Assembly: GCF_015709515.1 (NCBI RefSeq)
Contig: NZ_JADNQZ010000058.1
Location: 186,001-250,000, forward strand
From: Methylocystis sp. H62
GTDB taxonomy: Bacteria; Pseudomonadota; Alphaproteobacteria; Rhizobiales; Beijerinckiaceae
DNA length: 64,000 nt
Direction: 5' to 3'
Shown: in pieces, positions 56,001-64,000 of the stretch
How the letters are laid out: the number at the start of each line of letters is the position of its first letter
Position numbering within the stretch: position 1 is the stretch's first letter
Notes under the pieces: model-generated
Seen by the model: only the letters and a program-made list of their open reading frames with translations
The model's database searches: none
What the model was told of the DNA's origin: nothing
Position numbers and translations under genes: made by a program

Positions 56001-56095
56001 GTGATTGGCCAAGGTTTTGGGTTTGGCCGGTCTTATGGCGAGAAGCGGGGGCTGAGGCAAGCGTGCTGTTTGCGAATAGAATTTGTCAAATGCCC

Positions 56096-56196
56096 CAGCC
56101 CCCCATCTCACTTCTCCCGCAAGCGGGGAGAAGTGGCGTTAGGCGTTGCGCTGAAGACCCCTCTCCCCGCTTGCGGGGAGAGGTACGGTGAGGGGC
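56096..56196. repeat. imperfect palindromic intergenic element (copy 1)
   Basis: About 100 bases between hslU and trpS form nested inverted repeats: inner hairpins 56111-56133 (CTTCTCCC-GC-AA-GC-GGGGAGAAG) and 56161-56182 (CTCTCCCCGC-TTGCGGGGAGAG), with outer arms AGCCCC... and ...GTGAGGGGCT that pair imperfectly. It resembles the REP/BIME-type elements common between genes of Hyphomicrobiales and may act as a terminator or mRNA processing site for hslU. Confidence 0.75.
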
Positions 56197-56224
56197 TTGT
56201 GCGATGAGCGCTGGCTAAATTGCG

Positions 56225-57529
56225 TTACAAAATAAACCGGCTCAAATCCCTGTTTCTGGCCAGATCGCCGATGTGCTCCTCGACATAGGCGCCGTCGATC
56301 ACGATACTGTCGCCTGCGCGGTCGGACGCCGAGAAGCTGATGTCGTCGAGCACGCGCTCCATCACCGTTTGCAGACGCCGCGCGCCGATGTTCTCGACCG
56401 AGGTGTTCACCTGCACGGCGACCTTGGCGATCGCGTCGACGGCGGATGGCGAAAATTCGAGCGTCAGGCCCTCGGTGCCCAATAGCGCCGAATACTGCTT
56501 CGTCAGGCAGGCTTCGGTTTCGGTGAGAATGCGGCGGAAGTCGTCTTCGTTGAGCGAAGCGAGTTCGACGCGAATCGGCAAGCGTCCCTGCAGTTCCGGC
56601 AGAAGGTCGGAGGGCTTCGCCACATGGAAGGCGCCGGAGGCGATGAACAGGACATGGTCGGTCTTCACCGTTCCATGTTTCGTCGCGACCGTCGTGCCTT
56701 CGATCAGCGGCAGTAGGTCACGCTGCACGCCTTCGCGCGAAACATCGGCGCCGCCGCGTCCTTCGCGCGCGCAGATCTTATCCATCTCGTCGATGAAAAC
56801 GATGCCGTTGTTTTCGACCTCGTGGATCGCCTCGCGGACGCTCGCTTCCTGATCGATCAGCTTGTCGCTCTCTTCGGCGATCAGAGGTCCCTGCGCCTCT
56901 TTGACCGAGAGTTTGCGCGGTTTGCCGCGCTGCATCGCCTTGCCGAAAATATCGCCGAGCGAAAAGGCGGAGACGCTGGCGCCGGGCATGTTCGGCAGTT
57001 CGAACATCGGCATCGAGGAGCCCGACTGCGTCAGCTCGACTTCGATTTCCTTGTCGTCGAGTTCGCCCGCGCGCAGGCGGCGGCGAAACGTTTCACGCGT
57101 GCCGGGCGACGCGGCGGGCCCCACCAGCGCATCGAGCGTGCGCTCTTCGGCCGCTTGCTGCGCGCGCGCCTGCACGTCCTTGCGGCGGCGCTCCTTGACC
57201 ATCAGGATGGCGACCTCGACCAGATCGCGCACGATCTGTTCGACGTCGCGGCCGACATAGCCGACCTCGGTGAATTTCGTCGCTTCGACTTTGATGAAGG
57301 GCGCATTGGCGAGACGCGCCAGACGCCGGGCGATTTCGGTCTTGCCGCAGCCCGTCGGGCCGATCATCAGGATGTTCTTGGGCAGCACCTCTTCGCGCAT
57401 CTGGCCTTCGAGCTGCAGTCGCCGCCAGCGGTTGCGCAGCGCGATGGCGACGGCGCGCTTGGCGTCGCTTTGTCCAACGATGTAGCGATCAAGTTCGGAA
57501 ACGATCTCGCGCGGCGAGAAGTCGGCCAT
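56225..57529 (-). CDS. hslU: HslUV protease ATPase subunit HslU
   Basis: HslU unfolds proteins and feeds them to the HslV peptidase. The 434-residue AAA+ protein has Walker [16 protein letters not shown] near residue 56, the I-domain insert, Walker [14 protein letters not shown] near 250, sensor-type [29 protein letters not shown] and the C-terminal tail ending RDLSRFIL that docks into HslV. It is 69 bases downstream of hslV on the same strand. In many genomes this operon is stress-induced; no heat-shock promoter was read here. Confidence 0.96.
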   Translation of the reverse strand: MADFSPREIVSELDRYIVGQSDAKRAVAIALRNRWRRLQLEGQMREEVLPKNILMIGPTGCGKTEIARRLARLANAPFIKVEATKFTEVGYVGRDVEQIVRDLVEVAILMVKERRRKDVQARAQQAAEERTLDALVGPAASPGTRETFRRRLRAGELDDKEIEVELTQSGSSMPMFELPNMPGASVSAFSLGDIFGKAMQRGKPRKLSVKEAQGPLIAEESDKLIDQEASVREAIHEVENNGIVFIDEMDKICAREGRGGADVSREGVQRDLLPLIEGTTVATKHGTVKTDHVLFIASGAFHVAKPSDLLPELQGRLPIRVELASLNEDDFRRILTETEACLTKQYSALLGTEGLTLEFSPSAVDAIAKVAVQVNTSVENIGARRLQTVMERVLDDISFSASDRAGDSIVIDGAYVEEHIGDLARNRDLSRFIL

Positions 57530-57598
57530 GGGAAGTTCCTTCGGAACGGCATTAGGCAGTCGGCAGTCGTATCATCCCACTGCCGAACACCGACTGCC

Positions 57599-58162
57599 CT
57601 AAATCTTCTCCACCACCACATTCTGGTTGGTGTAGACGCAAATCTCGGAGGCGATCACCATCGCGCGGCGGGCGATGGTTTCGGCGTCGAGGGACGAATC
57701 GAGCAGGGCGCGACCGGCGGCGAGCGCGTAGTTTCCGCCCGAGCCGATCGCGGCCACCGCGCCCTCGCCGGTGCCTTCCGGCTCAAGCACGTCGCCGGAG
57801 CCGGTGAGCACGAGGCCGACGCTCTTGTCGGCGACGAGCATCATCGCCTCCAGGCGCCGCAGATAGCGGTCCATGCGCCAGTCCTTGGCGAGTTCGACGC
57901 AGGCGCGCATCAACTGTCCGGGATATTGCTCGAGCTTCGATTCAAGCCGTTCGAAGAGCGTGAAGGCGTCGGCGGTCGCGCCGGCGAAACCGGCGATCAC
58001 GTCGCCCTTGCCCAAACGGCGCACTTTCTTGGCGTTGCCCTTCATGATCGTCTGGCCGAGGCTGACCTGGCCGTCGCCGGCGATCACCGTTTCTCCGGCT
58101 TTCTTGACGAGGATGATCGTCGTCGCGTGCATGGCCGCAAAGCGGTGTTTTTCGCTATCCAT
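57599..58162 (-). CDS. hslV: HslUV protease peptidase subunit HslV
   Basis: HslV is the threonine peptidase of the bacterial proteasome-like complex. The sequence reads [36 protein letters not shown]; the family's catalytic Thr is exposed after removal of the leader up to HA, and [14 protein letters not shown] is the conserved helix. The start at 58162 gives 187 residues; a TTG much further upstream (58279) extends the frame without family-like sequence. It is divergently placed from the histidine operon, a common Hyphomicrobiales arrangement. Confidence 0.95.
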   Translation of the reverse strand: MDSEKHRFAAMHATTIILVKKAGETVIAGDGQVSLGQTIMKGNAKKVRRLGKGDVIAGFAGATADAFTLFERLESKLEQYPGQLMRACVELAKDWRMDRYLRRLEAMMLVADKSVGLVLTGSGDVLEPEGTGEGAVAAIGSGGNYALAAGRALLDSSLDAETIARRAMVIASEICVYTNQNVVVEKI

Positions 58163-58282
58163 TCGCCTCATCCAGCCAGAGATGTGGAGCCGATGTAAGG
58201 TTTGGCGGCGATTTGAGCAAGGGCGGAGCGGCGAGGGGGCAGCCGCGCTATTCGCCAGTCGGGCTCGGATTTGATGCAAGAC

Positions 58283-58966
58283 TCACTCGCGCGGCGCCCC
58301 GGCGAGCGGCGCGGGAAAATCCAGGACTTCACGCGTATAGGTCTCATGCACCTCGGAGAGAGGACGTTGATCGCGCGCATAGACGACGGCCGTGTGCTCG
58401 AAGAGGTCGTGCGGAATGGAGAGCGCGCCGCTGGCCTTTTCAGGCGCGGCCGTCGGGGCCGAGAGCTCCCAGCCCTCGGGCAAGGGCGACCAGCGCATCT
58501 TCATGTCTATGGTGCGACGGAACGGCTGCAGCGGTGCGATGGCCTTGCCGAAGGGCGTTTCCGTCGTCTCCAGCGTGCGGTTCATTTCGTCGGAAAGCCG
58601 CCCAGGCACGTACCAATTGTCGGCCTCGGAGAGCACGTGATCGCCGCAGGCGAGCTGCACGCGCCGGTAGTTCACCGGCTCCGCGTCGCTGACGTCGAGC
58701 CGCCGGCGCGTCTCCGCGCTCGGCTGCTGCTCGATTCCAGCGACGCGGCGGGCGACGATCTTGGGCTCCGCGGACATTTTGTGATCGGCGCACCATTTCT
58801 CGAGCGTCGCCGTCGCGCTGCGGCTTGCGAGCAGGGAGGCGTTGAGCGTTTGCATGAGCGCCAGCGCTTCGATGCGCGGCACGAAGCCGTCCCGCCATGG
58901 CTCGCCGGCGGCCGGAACCGATATCAATGCCGCTAGGGGGAGCGCGAAACCGAGCCCAAGTCGCAT
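58283..58966 (-). CDS. exported protein with UbiC/UTRA-like fold, function unknown
   Basis: The 227-residue product has a signal peptide (MRLGLGFALPLAALISVPAAG) and then a domain resembling chorismate lyase (UbiC) and the UTRA ligand domain: YRRVQLACGDHVLSEADNWYVPGRLSDEMNRTLETTETPFGKAI followed by LFEHTAVVYARDQRPLSEVHETYTREVLDF. UbiC is cytosolic and acts in ubiquinone synthesis, so an exported relative more likely binds a ligand than lyses chorismate. ATG 58966 places the signal peptide at the N-terminus. The similarity is by pattern only. It lies 120 bases beyond hslV on the same strand. Confidence 0.68.
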   Translation of the reverse strand: MRLGLGFALPLAALISVPAAGEPWRDGFVPRIEALALMQTLNASLLASRSATATLEKWCADHKMSAEPKIVARRVAGIEQQPSAETRRRLDVSDAEPVNYRRVQLACGDHVLSEADNWYVPGRLSDEMNRTLETTETPFGKAIAPLQPFRRTIDMKMRWSPLPEGWELSAPTAAPEKASGALSIPHDLFEHTAVVYARDQRPLSEVHETYTREVLDFPAPLAGAPRE

Positions 58967-59360
58967 GTTATAAGTCTCCTTGCGCTCTTGCGGAGCGGCA
59001 GATTCTCGCCACGACTTCACGATCTATTCGTCCCCAACGGCCGAAGTCGCCGCCGGTGCGGCATTTAGCGTGTTCTTGATCCTTTGTCGCGAAGCTACAA
59101 GCGCCTATCGGCATCCGACTAATTGCCGTGGTTGCGCTTGGGTGAGGAATCAGCGCGAACATATGGACCATTCTCTTCTTTGGTTAGACCGATTTGGTTT
59201 AGGCCGATTTGCCGACAAACAAGAGTGAGTTGGCGCGCATCTCGCTTCTCCTTGACGCCCAAGCGGTTCGGGTGGCGAATCCAGGGCGGAGTTGCTACAA
59301 GCTGGCCGCTTGCGGCCAAAGTCGCCGGAAGCGCCGGCAGGGCCCAAGAAAAGGTTGGAA
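58967..59360. other. divergent promoter region, no gene recognised
   Basis: This 394-base gap between the exported protein gene and hisB must hold the promoter of the histidine operon. Short frames here do not resemble a protein family. I found no histidine-rich leader peptide of the his-attenuator kind. Confidence 0.5.
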
Positions 59361-59957
59361 ATGCGCAGCGCGACGATCGAGCGCAACACCAAGGAAACCA
59401 AAATCTCGGTCACCGTCGACCTCGACGGGGACGGCCGCTCGGATATATCGACCGGCGTGGGGTTTTTCGATCATATGCTCGACCAGATCGCTCGTCATGC
59501 GCCGCTGGATCTTGCCGTGCGCGCTGCGGGCGATCTGCATATCGATGGCCATCACACGGTCGAGGACGTCGGCATCGCCGTGGGCCAGGCGGTGGATCGC
59601 GCGCTTGGAGACCGCAAGGGCATTTCCCGCTATGGCGACGCGCATGTGCCGCTCGACGAGGCCCTGACCCGCGTCGTCGTGGACGTTTCGGGGCGGCCCT
59701 TTCTCGTCTACGAGGTCGCCTTTCCGGCGCAGCGGATCGGCGGCTTTGACACCGAGCTGATGCGCGAATTCTTCCAGGCCTTTGCGGTTCACGCCCGCGT
59801 CGGGCTGCACATCGAATGTCTGCGCGGCGTCAACAGCCACCATATCGCCGAGAGCGCCTTCAAAGGCTTCGCGCGCGCCTTCGGCAAGGCGGTGGCGATC
59901 GATCCGCGCCGCACGCAGGGGGAAGCGCCTTCCACCAAGGGAACGCTCACCGCCTGA
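59361..59957 (+). CDS. hisB: imidazoleglycerol-phosphate dehydratase
   Basis: HisB dehydrates imidazoleglycerol phosphate in histidine synthesis. The 198-residue single-function form has its metal histidine clusters in [33 protein letters not shown] and [21 protein letters not shown] 59361 ([13 protein letters not shown]) follows AAGGTTGGAA; the upstream open frame from 59292 is not needed. It opens the hisB-DUF2628-hisH-hisA-hisF-hisE-coaA run. Confidence 0.96.
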   Translation: MRSATIERNTKETKISVTVDLDGDGRSDISTGVGFFDHMLDQIARHAPLDLAVRAAGDLHIDGHHTVEDVGIAVGQAVDRALGDRKGISRYGDAHVPLDEALTRVVVDVSGRPFLVYEVAFPAQRIGGFDTELMREFFQAFAVHARVGLHIECLRGVNSHHIAESAFKGFARAFGKAVAIDPRRTQGEAPSTKGTLTA

Positions 59958-59991
59958 AAAAAGGCGGGTGACGCCGACGAGGGGACGGCCG

Positions 59992-60417
59992 ATGGCGATA
60001 TTCACTATTTATTTTCCGCGGATGGCGCCGGGCCAGCTTCCCGCGCCGGACAAGATCGTCTTCTTGCGCGACGGGTTTTCCTGGCCGGCCTTTATTTTCG
60101 GTCCGTTCTGGCTTGCGTGGCGGCGCGCCTGGCTGGTCGCGGTCCTCTGGACGCTTCTTCTCGTCGCCTTGGCGCTTATCGCCTGGCAGCTGCGGGTGTC
60201 GCGCGACGCGATGTCCTGGCTGACGCTCGGACTCGCTGTCTGGCTCGGTTTCGAGGGGGAACGGCTCGTCGGCTGGAATTTGGCGCGTCGCGGCTACGTC
60301 GAGCAGGATCTCGTCATCGGCGATGACCTCGACGAGGCGGAGGCGGCCTACTTCCACCGCCATCGCCTTTCTGAGCCGACCGTGAAAGACGATGTCGCTG
60401 GGGGACTTGCTCCTTGA
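59992..60417 (+). CDS. DUF2628 membrane protein
   Basis: The 141-residue protein begins [13 protein letters not shown] and has [29 protein letters not shown], the DUF2628 hallmark, followed by two or three hydrophobic helices (about residues 35-95). It would sit in the inner membrane. The gene lies between hisB and hisH and overlaps hisH by 4 bases; that placement is conserved in many Hyphomicrobiales, although no role in histidine synthesis has been shown. Function unknown. Confidence 0.86.
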   Translation: MAIFTIYFPRMAPGQLPAPDKIVFLRDGFSWPAFIFGPFWLAWRRAWLVAVLWTLLLVALALIAWQLRVSRDAMSWLTLGLAVWLGFEGERLVGWNLARRGYVEQDLVIGDDLDEAEAAYFHRHRLSEPTVKDDVAGGLAP

Positions 60418-61064
60418 CGACCGCGATCATCGACTATGGGTCGGGCAATCTGCATTCCGCCTTGAAAGCCTTTGAGCGCGCCGCCCGCGAGTCGCAGGCG
60501 CAAGGCGACATCTGCGTCACCAGCGACCCCGACGTCGTTCGCGCCGCCGAGCGCGTCGTGCTGCCGGGCGTTGGCGCTTTCGCCGATTGTCGCCGCGGCC
60601 TGATGGCGATCAAAGGTCTTTACGCCGCCCTGCAAGAGGCGGTCATCGACCGTGGCCGGCCGTTCTTAGGGATTTGCGTCGGCATGCAGCTTATGGGCGC
60701 GCGCGGTCTTGAACATGGCGAAACGCCGGGCCTCGGCTGGGTTCCGGGCGACGTCGCGGCGATCGCGCCTGCCGACCCGTCGCTCAAAATCCCGCATATG
60801 GGTTGGAATACGCTGACGCTGAGCCGGGAACATCCGCTCTTTGCCGGCGTGCCGACGGGAGAGCGTGGCTTGCACGCCTATTTCGTGCACTCGTTCCAGC
60901 TGGCGCCGACGTCGCCGGAGCACGTTCTGGCGACCACCGACTATGGCGCGCCGCTCACCGCGGCCGTGGCGCGCGACAATCTCGTCGGCGTGCAGTTTCA
61001 TCCCGAAAAAAGCCAGAGGCTGGGCCTAGCGTTGATCGGCAATTTCCTGAGGTGGCGTCCGTGA
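60414..61064 (+). CDS. hisH: imidazole glycerol phosphate synthase, glutaminase subunit
   Basis: HisH hydrolyses glutamine and channels ammonia to HisF. The class I amidotransferase triad is present: Cys in [13 protein letters not shown], His and Glu in [13 protein letters not shown]. It starts [20 protein letters not shown], with a TTG start at 60414 inside the DUF2628 stop. The 216-residue length is normal. Its stop overlaps the hisA GTG by 4 bases. Confidence 0.95.
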   Translation: MTTAIIDYGSGNLHSALKAFERAARESQAQGDICVTSDPDVVRAAERVVLPGVGAFADCRRGLMAIKGLYAALQEAVIDRGRPFLGICVGMQLMGARGLEHGETPGLGWVPGDVAAIAPADPSLKIPHMGWNTLTLSREHPLFAGVPTGERGLHAYFVHSFQLAPTSPEHVLATTDYGAPLTAAVARDNLVGVQFHPEKSQRLGLALIGNFLRWRP

Positions 61065-61804
61065 TTCTGTTTCCCGCAATCGATTTGAAGGAAGGTCAGT
61101 GCGTGCGCCTCGCGCAGGGCGATATGGACCGCGCGACCGTGTTCAATGACGATCCCGCCGAGCAGGCGCGCGCTTTCCAGCGAGTCGGTTTCGAATATCT
61201 GCATGTCGTCGATCTCGACGGCGCCTTCGCGGGGGCGCCGCGCAACGCCCAGGCGGTCGAATCCATTCTCGCCGCACTGACGATTCCCGTGCAGCTCGGC
61301 GGCGGCATTCGCGACATGCGCACGCTGTCGCGCTGGTTGGAAAAAGGCGTTGCGCGCGTCATCATCGGCACGGCGGCCGTCAAAGACCCGTCTTTCGTGC
61401 GCGAGGCGGCGCGCCTTCACCCGGGCCGCGTCGCCGTAGGGGTCGACGCCAAGAACGGTTTTGTCGCCGTCGACGGCTGGGCGCGCGCCACGCGCATGTC
61501 GGCGCTCGATCTCGGCAAGAGCTTCGAAGACGCGGGCGTGAGCGCCATCATCTACACCGACATCTCGCGCGACGGCGTTTTGACCGGCCTCAACATCGAG
61601 GCGACCCTGGCGCTCGCCGACGCCTTGACGATTCCCGTCATCGCCTCCGGCGGCCTCGCGTCGCTCGCCGACGTGGAGCGGCTGCTGCAGCCCGATTGCC
61701 GCAAGCTCGCCGGCGCGATCACCGGACGGGCGCTCTATGACGGGCGGCTCGATCCGGGGCAGGCGTTGGCGATGATCCGCGCGCGGGCGGCGGAGGACGC
61801 TTAG
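61061..61804 (+). CDS. hisA: ProFAR isomerase HisA
   Basis: HisA carries out the Amadori rearrangement of ProFAR. The 247-residue TIM barrel reads [27 protein letters not shown] (catalytic Asp in AIDL), [12 protein letters not shown], and [14 protein letters not shown] (second catalytic Asp) before [13 protein letters not shown]. The start is GTG 61061, overlapping hisH; the frame is open to 60803 as shadow. Its last base is shared with the hisF GTG. Confidence 0.95.
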   Translation: MILFPAIDLKEGQCVRLAQGDMDRATVFNDDPAEQARAFQRVGFEYLHVVDLDGAFAGAPRNAQAVESILAALTIPVQLGGGIRDMRTLSRWLEKGVARVIIGTAAVKDPSFVREAARLHPGRVAVGVDAKNGFVAVDGWARATRMSALDLGKSFEDAGVSAIIYTDISRDGVLTGLNIEATLALADALTIPVIASGGLASLADVERLLQPDCRKLAGAITGRALYDGRLDPGQALAMIRARAAEDA

Positions 61805-62580
61805 TGCTGAAGGCGCGCGTCATTCCCTGCTTGGACGTGAAAGGCGGACGCGTCGTCAAAGGCGTCAATTTCGTCGATCTGCGCGACGCCGGCGATCCGG
61901 TCGAATGCGCCATCGCCTATGACGCCGCCGGCGCCGACGAACTCTGCTTTCTCGACATCACCGCAAGCCATGAAGACCGTGGCATTCTGCTCGACGTCGT
62001 GCAGCGCACCGCGGAAGCCTGCTTCATGCCGCTGACCGTGGGCGGCGGCGTGCGCACGCTGGACGACATTCGCAATCTGCTGCTCGCCGGCGCCGACAAG
62101 GTCTCGATCAATTCCGCCGCCGTCGCCAATCCCGGCTTCGTTCGCGAAGCGTCGGAAAAATTCGGCGCGCAATGCATCGTCGTGGCTATTGACGCCAAGC
62201 GCGCTGCCGAGGGACGCTGGGAAATCTTCACCCACGGCGGGCGCCGCGCAACGGGGATCGACGCAGTGGAATTTGCGCGGGAGGTCAGCGAACGCGGCGC
62301 AGGCGAAATCCTGCTCACCTCGATGGATCGCGACGGCACGAAAAGCGGCTTCGACATCGCGCTGACGCGCGCCGTCGCCGACGCCGTGCAGGTGCCGGTC
62401 ATCGCTTCGGGCGGCGTTGGAACGCTCGACCATCTCGTCGCCGGCGTCAAAGAAGGCCATGCGAGCGCCGTGCTCGCCGCTTCTATTTTCCATTTCGGCG
62501 AATATTCGATCCCGCAGGCGAAGCTGCACATGGCGGCGGCGGGGCTGCCGATGCGCCTCGACGGCCTGGAGGCGATGTGA
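61804..62580 (+). CDS. hisF: imidazole glycerol phosphate synthase, cyclase subunit
   Basis: HisF uses ammonia from HisH to form imidazoleglycerol phosphate and AICAR. The 258-residue barrel has [30 protein letters not shown] and [19 protein letters not shown], with the two catalytic aspartates in CLDV and SMDRDG. It starts at GTG 61804. A palindromic repeat of about 145 bases separates it from hisE, the only sizeable break in the operon. Confidence 0.96.
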   Translation: MLKARVIPCLDVKGGRVVKGVNFVDLRDAGDPVECAIAYDAAGADELCFLDITASHEDRGILLDVVQRTAEACFMPLTVGGGVRTLDDIRNLLLAGADKVSINSAAVANPGFVREASEKFGAQCIVVAIDAKRAAEGRWEIFTHGGRRATGIDAVEFAREVSERGAGEILLTSMDRDGTKSGFDIALTRAVADAVQVPVIASGGVGTLDHLVAGVKEGHASAVLAASIFHFGEYSIPQAKLHMAAAGLPMRLDGLEAM

Positions 62581-62609
62581 TGATGGCAAAATCCAGTTGC
62601 AGCGCGGGG

Positions 62610-62755
62610 GCGATGACCCCCTCCCTGTCCCTCCCCCGCTTCGCTTCGCTCGCGGGAGAGGGGACGCTAACGATCGGCGTTAGCGAAATCCCGATGAAGC
62701 GCGGAATCTGCTCCCTCTCCCGCGCAGCGGGGGAGGGTTGGGGAGGGGGGCTGTC
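62610..62755. repeat. imperfect palindromic intergenic element (copy 2)
   Basis: Outer arms CCCTCCCTGTCCCTCCCCCGC and GCGGGGGAGGGTTGGGGAGGG (62615-62639 and 62727-62750) pair imperfectly. In the centre CGCTAACG (62665-62672) and CGTTAGCG (62678-62685) make a perfect 8-bp hairpin. Layout and GC-rich CCCTCTCCC arms match the hslU-trpS element, so both are probably one family. It ends a few bases before the hisE start, whose purine-rich ribosome-binding stretch it seems to supply. Confidence 0.74.
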
Positions 62756-63079
62756 TTGAGTTTCACGCTCGACGATCTCGCCGCGCTCATCAAAGCACGG
62801 CGCAATGACAGCGCCTCGACCTCCTATACGAAGACCCTGCTCGACGCCGGAATGCCGCGCATCGCCAAGAAATTCGGCGAAGAGGCGGTCGAAACGGTGA
62901 TCGCAGCGATGGAGAGCGACCGAAGCGCGCTCGTCAACGAGGCCGCGGACACGTTCTATCATCTTCTGGTCATGCTCGAAGCGCGGGACATTTCGCTCGG
63001 CGACGTGTTGCACGAACTGGAGCGGCGCACGAAACAGTCCGGGCTTGCGGAGAAAGCCGCGCGTGGAGCAAAGGAATGA
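62756..63079 (+). CDS. hisE: phosphoribosyl-ATP pyrophosphohydrolase
   Basis: HisE splits phosphoribosyl-ATP to PR-AMP and pyrophosphate. The 107-residue helical protein has [30 protein letters not shown] and [19 protein letters not shown], with the metal-binding glutamates and aspartate of the MazG-like fold. The start is taken as TTG 62756 (MSFTLDDL), with GGGAGGGGGG just upstream; a TTG at 62738 lies within the repeat. The stop overlaps coaA by 4 bases. Confidence 0.92.
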   Translation: MSFTLDDLAALIKARRNDSASTSYTKTLLDAGMPRIAKKFGEEAVETVIAAMESDRSALVNEAADTFYHLLVMLEARDISLGDVLHELERRTKQSGLAEKAARGAKE

Positions 63080-64000
63080 CGGTGGCGGAGCTCGTCCCCA
63101 ACAACGAGGCTCTTTCCCCCTACCGGCATTTTACGCGCGCCGAATGGGCGTCGCTGCGCGCCGATACGCCGCTGACGCTGACGCTCGATGATCTCGTCCG
63201 ATTGAAGTCCCTCAACGATCCGATCTCGCTCGAGGAAGTCATCGAAATCTATCTGCCGCTGTCGCGCCTGCTCGCGCTATACGTCGCGGCGACGCAGGGC
63301 CTCTTCAAGGCGACGCAGCGCTTTCTCGGCGCCGAGGACGGCAAGGTTCCTTACATTATCGGGGTCGCGGGCTCCGTCGCCGTGGGGAAGTCCACGACGG
63401 CGCGCGTATTGCGCGCTCTGCTGTCGCGCTGGCCGAATACGCCGAAAGTGGAGCTCATCACCACCGACGGATTTCTGTTGCCCAACAGGATCCTTGAAGC
63501 CGAAAAGCTGATGGACAAGAAGGGCTTTCCGGAAAGCTACGACAACAAGTCGCTGCTGCGATTTCTTTCCGACGTGAAGGCGGGACGGCGCAACGTCTGC
63601 GCGCCGGTCTATTCGCACATGACCTATGACGTCGTCGAGGGCGAAGCGAGCTGCGTCGATCGTCCCGACATTCTCATCGTCGAAGGCGTCAACGTCTTGC
63701 TTGCGCCGCGCATGCGCGACGGCCGCGAAATTCCCTTCGTCTCCGACTTCTTCGATTTCTCGGTCTATCTCGATGCGCCCGAAGGCGTGCTGGAGCGATG
63801 GTATGTGGAGCGCTTCCGGCGCCTTCAGCAGACCGCGTTCCGCGATCCGAAATCCTACTTCCGCGTCTATGCCGATCTCGATGCAGAGGAGACGACGCGC
63901 GTCGCAAAAGACATATGGACGCGCATCAATCTCGAGAATCTGCGCCAGAACATCGCCCCGACCCGCCCGCGCGCGAGTTTGATCCTCACCAAGGACGCCG
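63076..64000 (+). CDS. coaA: type I pantothenate kinase, 3' partial
   Basis: CoaA phosphorylates pantothenate, the first and regulated step of coenzyme A synthesis. The frame runs from ATG 63076 to the window edge (308 codons) without a stop. Visible features are [15 protein letters not shown], the P-loop [47 protein letters not shown] and VEGVNVLL, then the [14 protein letters not shown] and [13 protein letters not shown] end region. The family is about 315-325 residues, so only a few codons are missing. It is coupled to hisE by ATGA. Confidence 0.95.
   Translation, partial: MTVAELVPNNEALSPYRHFTRAEWASLRADTPLTLTLDDLVRLKSLNDPISLEEVIEIYLPLSRLLALYVAATQGLFKATQRFLGAEDGKVPYIIGVAGSVAVGKSTTARVLRALLSRWPNTPKVELITTDGFLLPNRILEAEKLMDKKGFPESYDNKSLLRFLSDVKAGRRNVCAPVYSHMTYDVVEGEASCVDRPDILIVEGVNVLLAPRMRDGREIPFVSDFFDFSVYLDAPEGVLERWYVERFRRLQQTAFRDPKSYFRVYADLDAEETTRVAKDIWTRINLENLRQNIAPTRPRASLILTKDA

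Noticed and set aside
56822-58198. 458-codon plus-strand frame across hslU and hslV
   Set aside because: Spans two well-identified genes and their gap, with no recognisable domain.
58967-59360. Histidine-operon attenuator leader peptide
   Set aside because: No short ORF with a run of histidine codons or alternating terminator hairpins was seen.

Overview
The window is high-G+C alphaproteobacterial chromosome. The likely source is a Hyphomicrobiales member of the Methylocystaceae/Beijerinckiaceae type. This is inferred from the hisB-DUF2628-hisH-hisA-hisF-hisE-coaA order beside hslVU, a DivK homologue, a NepR-type anti-sigma factor, Omp25-like barrels, dense translational coupling and frequent GTG/TTG starts. 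No methane or methanol oxidation gene lies in the window, so a methanotroph is only a guess. Both ends cut genes: proA on the left and coaA on the right.

Layout: 1-4.1 kb holds proA, a HigA antitoxin behind a broken higB, nadD, a small membrane protein, rimO and a 21-codon ORF. 4.3-10.1 kb holds fabH, then a coupled sulfate uptake operon (sbp-cysT-cysW-cysA) ending in a trans-aconitate methyltransferase-like gene. 10.1-13.1 kb holds a two-barrel porin preceded by inverted repeats. 13.4-27.0 kb is a nearly uninterrupted plus-strand cluster for a group 1h-type (high-affinity, oxygen-tolerant) [NiFe] hydrogenase: structural subunits, five poorly understood accessory proteins, an endopeptidase, a 35-residue membrane peptide, hypF-hypC, a SIS protein and hypD-hypE-hypA-hypB. 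It could let the cell draw energy from trace H2.

27.0-35.1 kb carries a minus-strand operon of three large proteins: transglutaminase plus DUF2126 amidoligase, ATP-grasp plus alpha-E, and a second transglutaminase. A divergent zinc metallopeptidase lies beside it. This is a predicted amide-bond-forming/cleaving system with no established function and is the best candidate here for undescribed biology. 35.3-43.7 kb is a mixed stress and metabolism stretch: L-lactate dehydrogenase, exported beta-carbonic anhydrase, NepR-like protein, PsiF-like protein, aquaporin, DUF5996, ergothioneine genes egtB-egtD, a glutathione transferase and a cupin. 43.8-49.2 kb is a minus-strand molybdenum hydroxylase operon (2Fe-2S, FAD, Mo subunits) with XdhC and MocA-like cofactor genes.

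49.3-64 kb is mostly housekeeping: a small exported protein, tRNA-Ala(GGC), divK, glycolate oxidase glcDEF, trpS, hslUV, an exported UbiC-like protein, the histidine operon and coaA. Two imperfect palindromic intergenic elements of similar design lie between hslU and trpS and between hisF and hisE; the second runs right up to the hisE start codon. All starts, domains and family names were read by eye from sequence. No database search was run.
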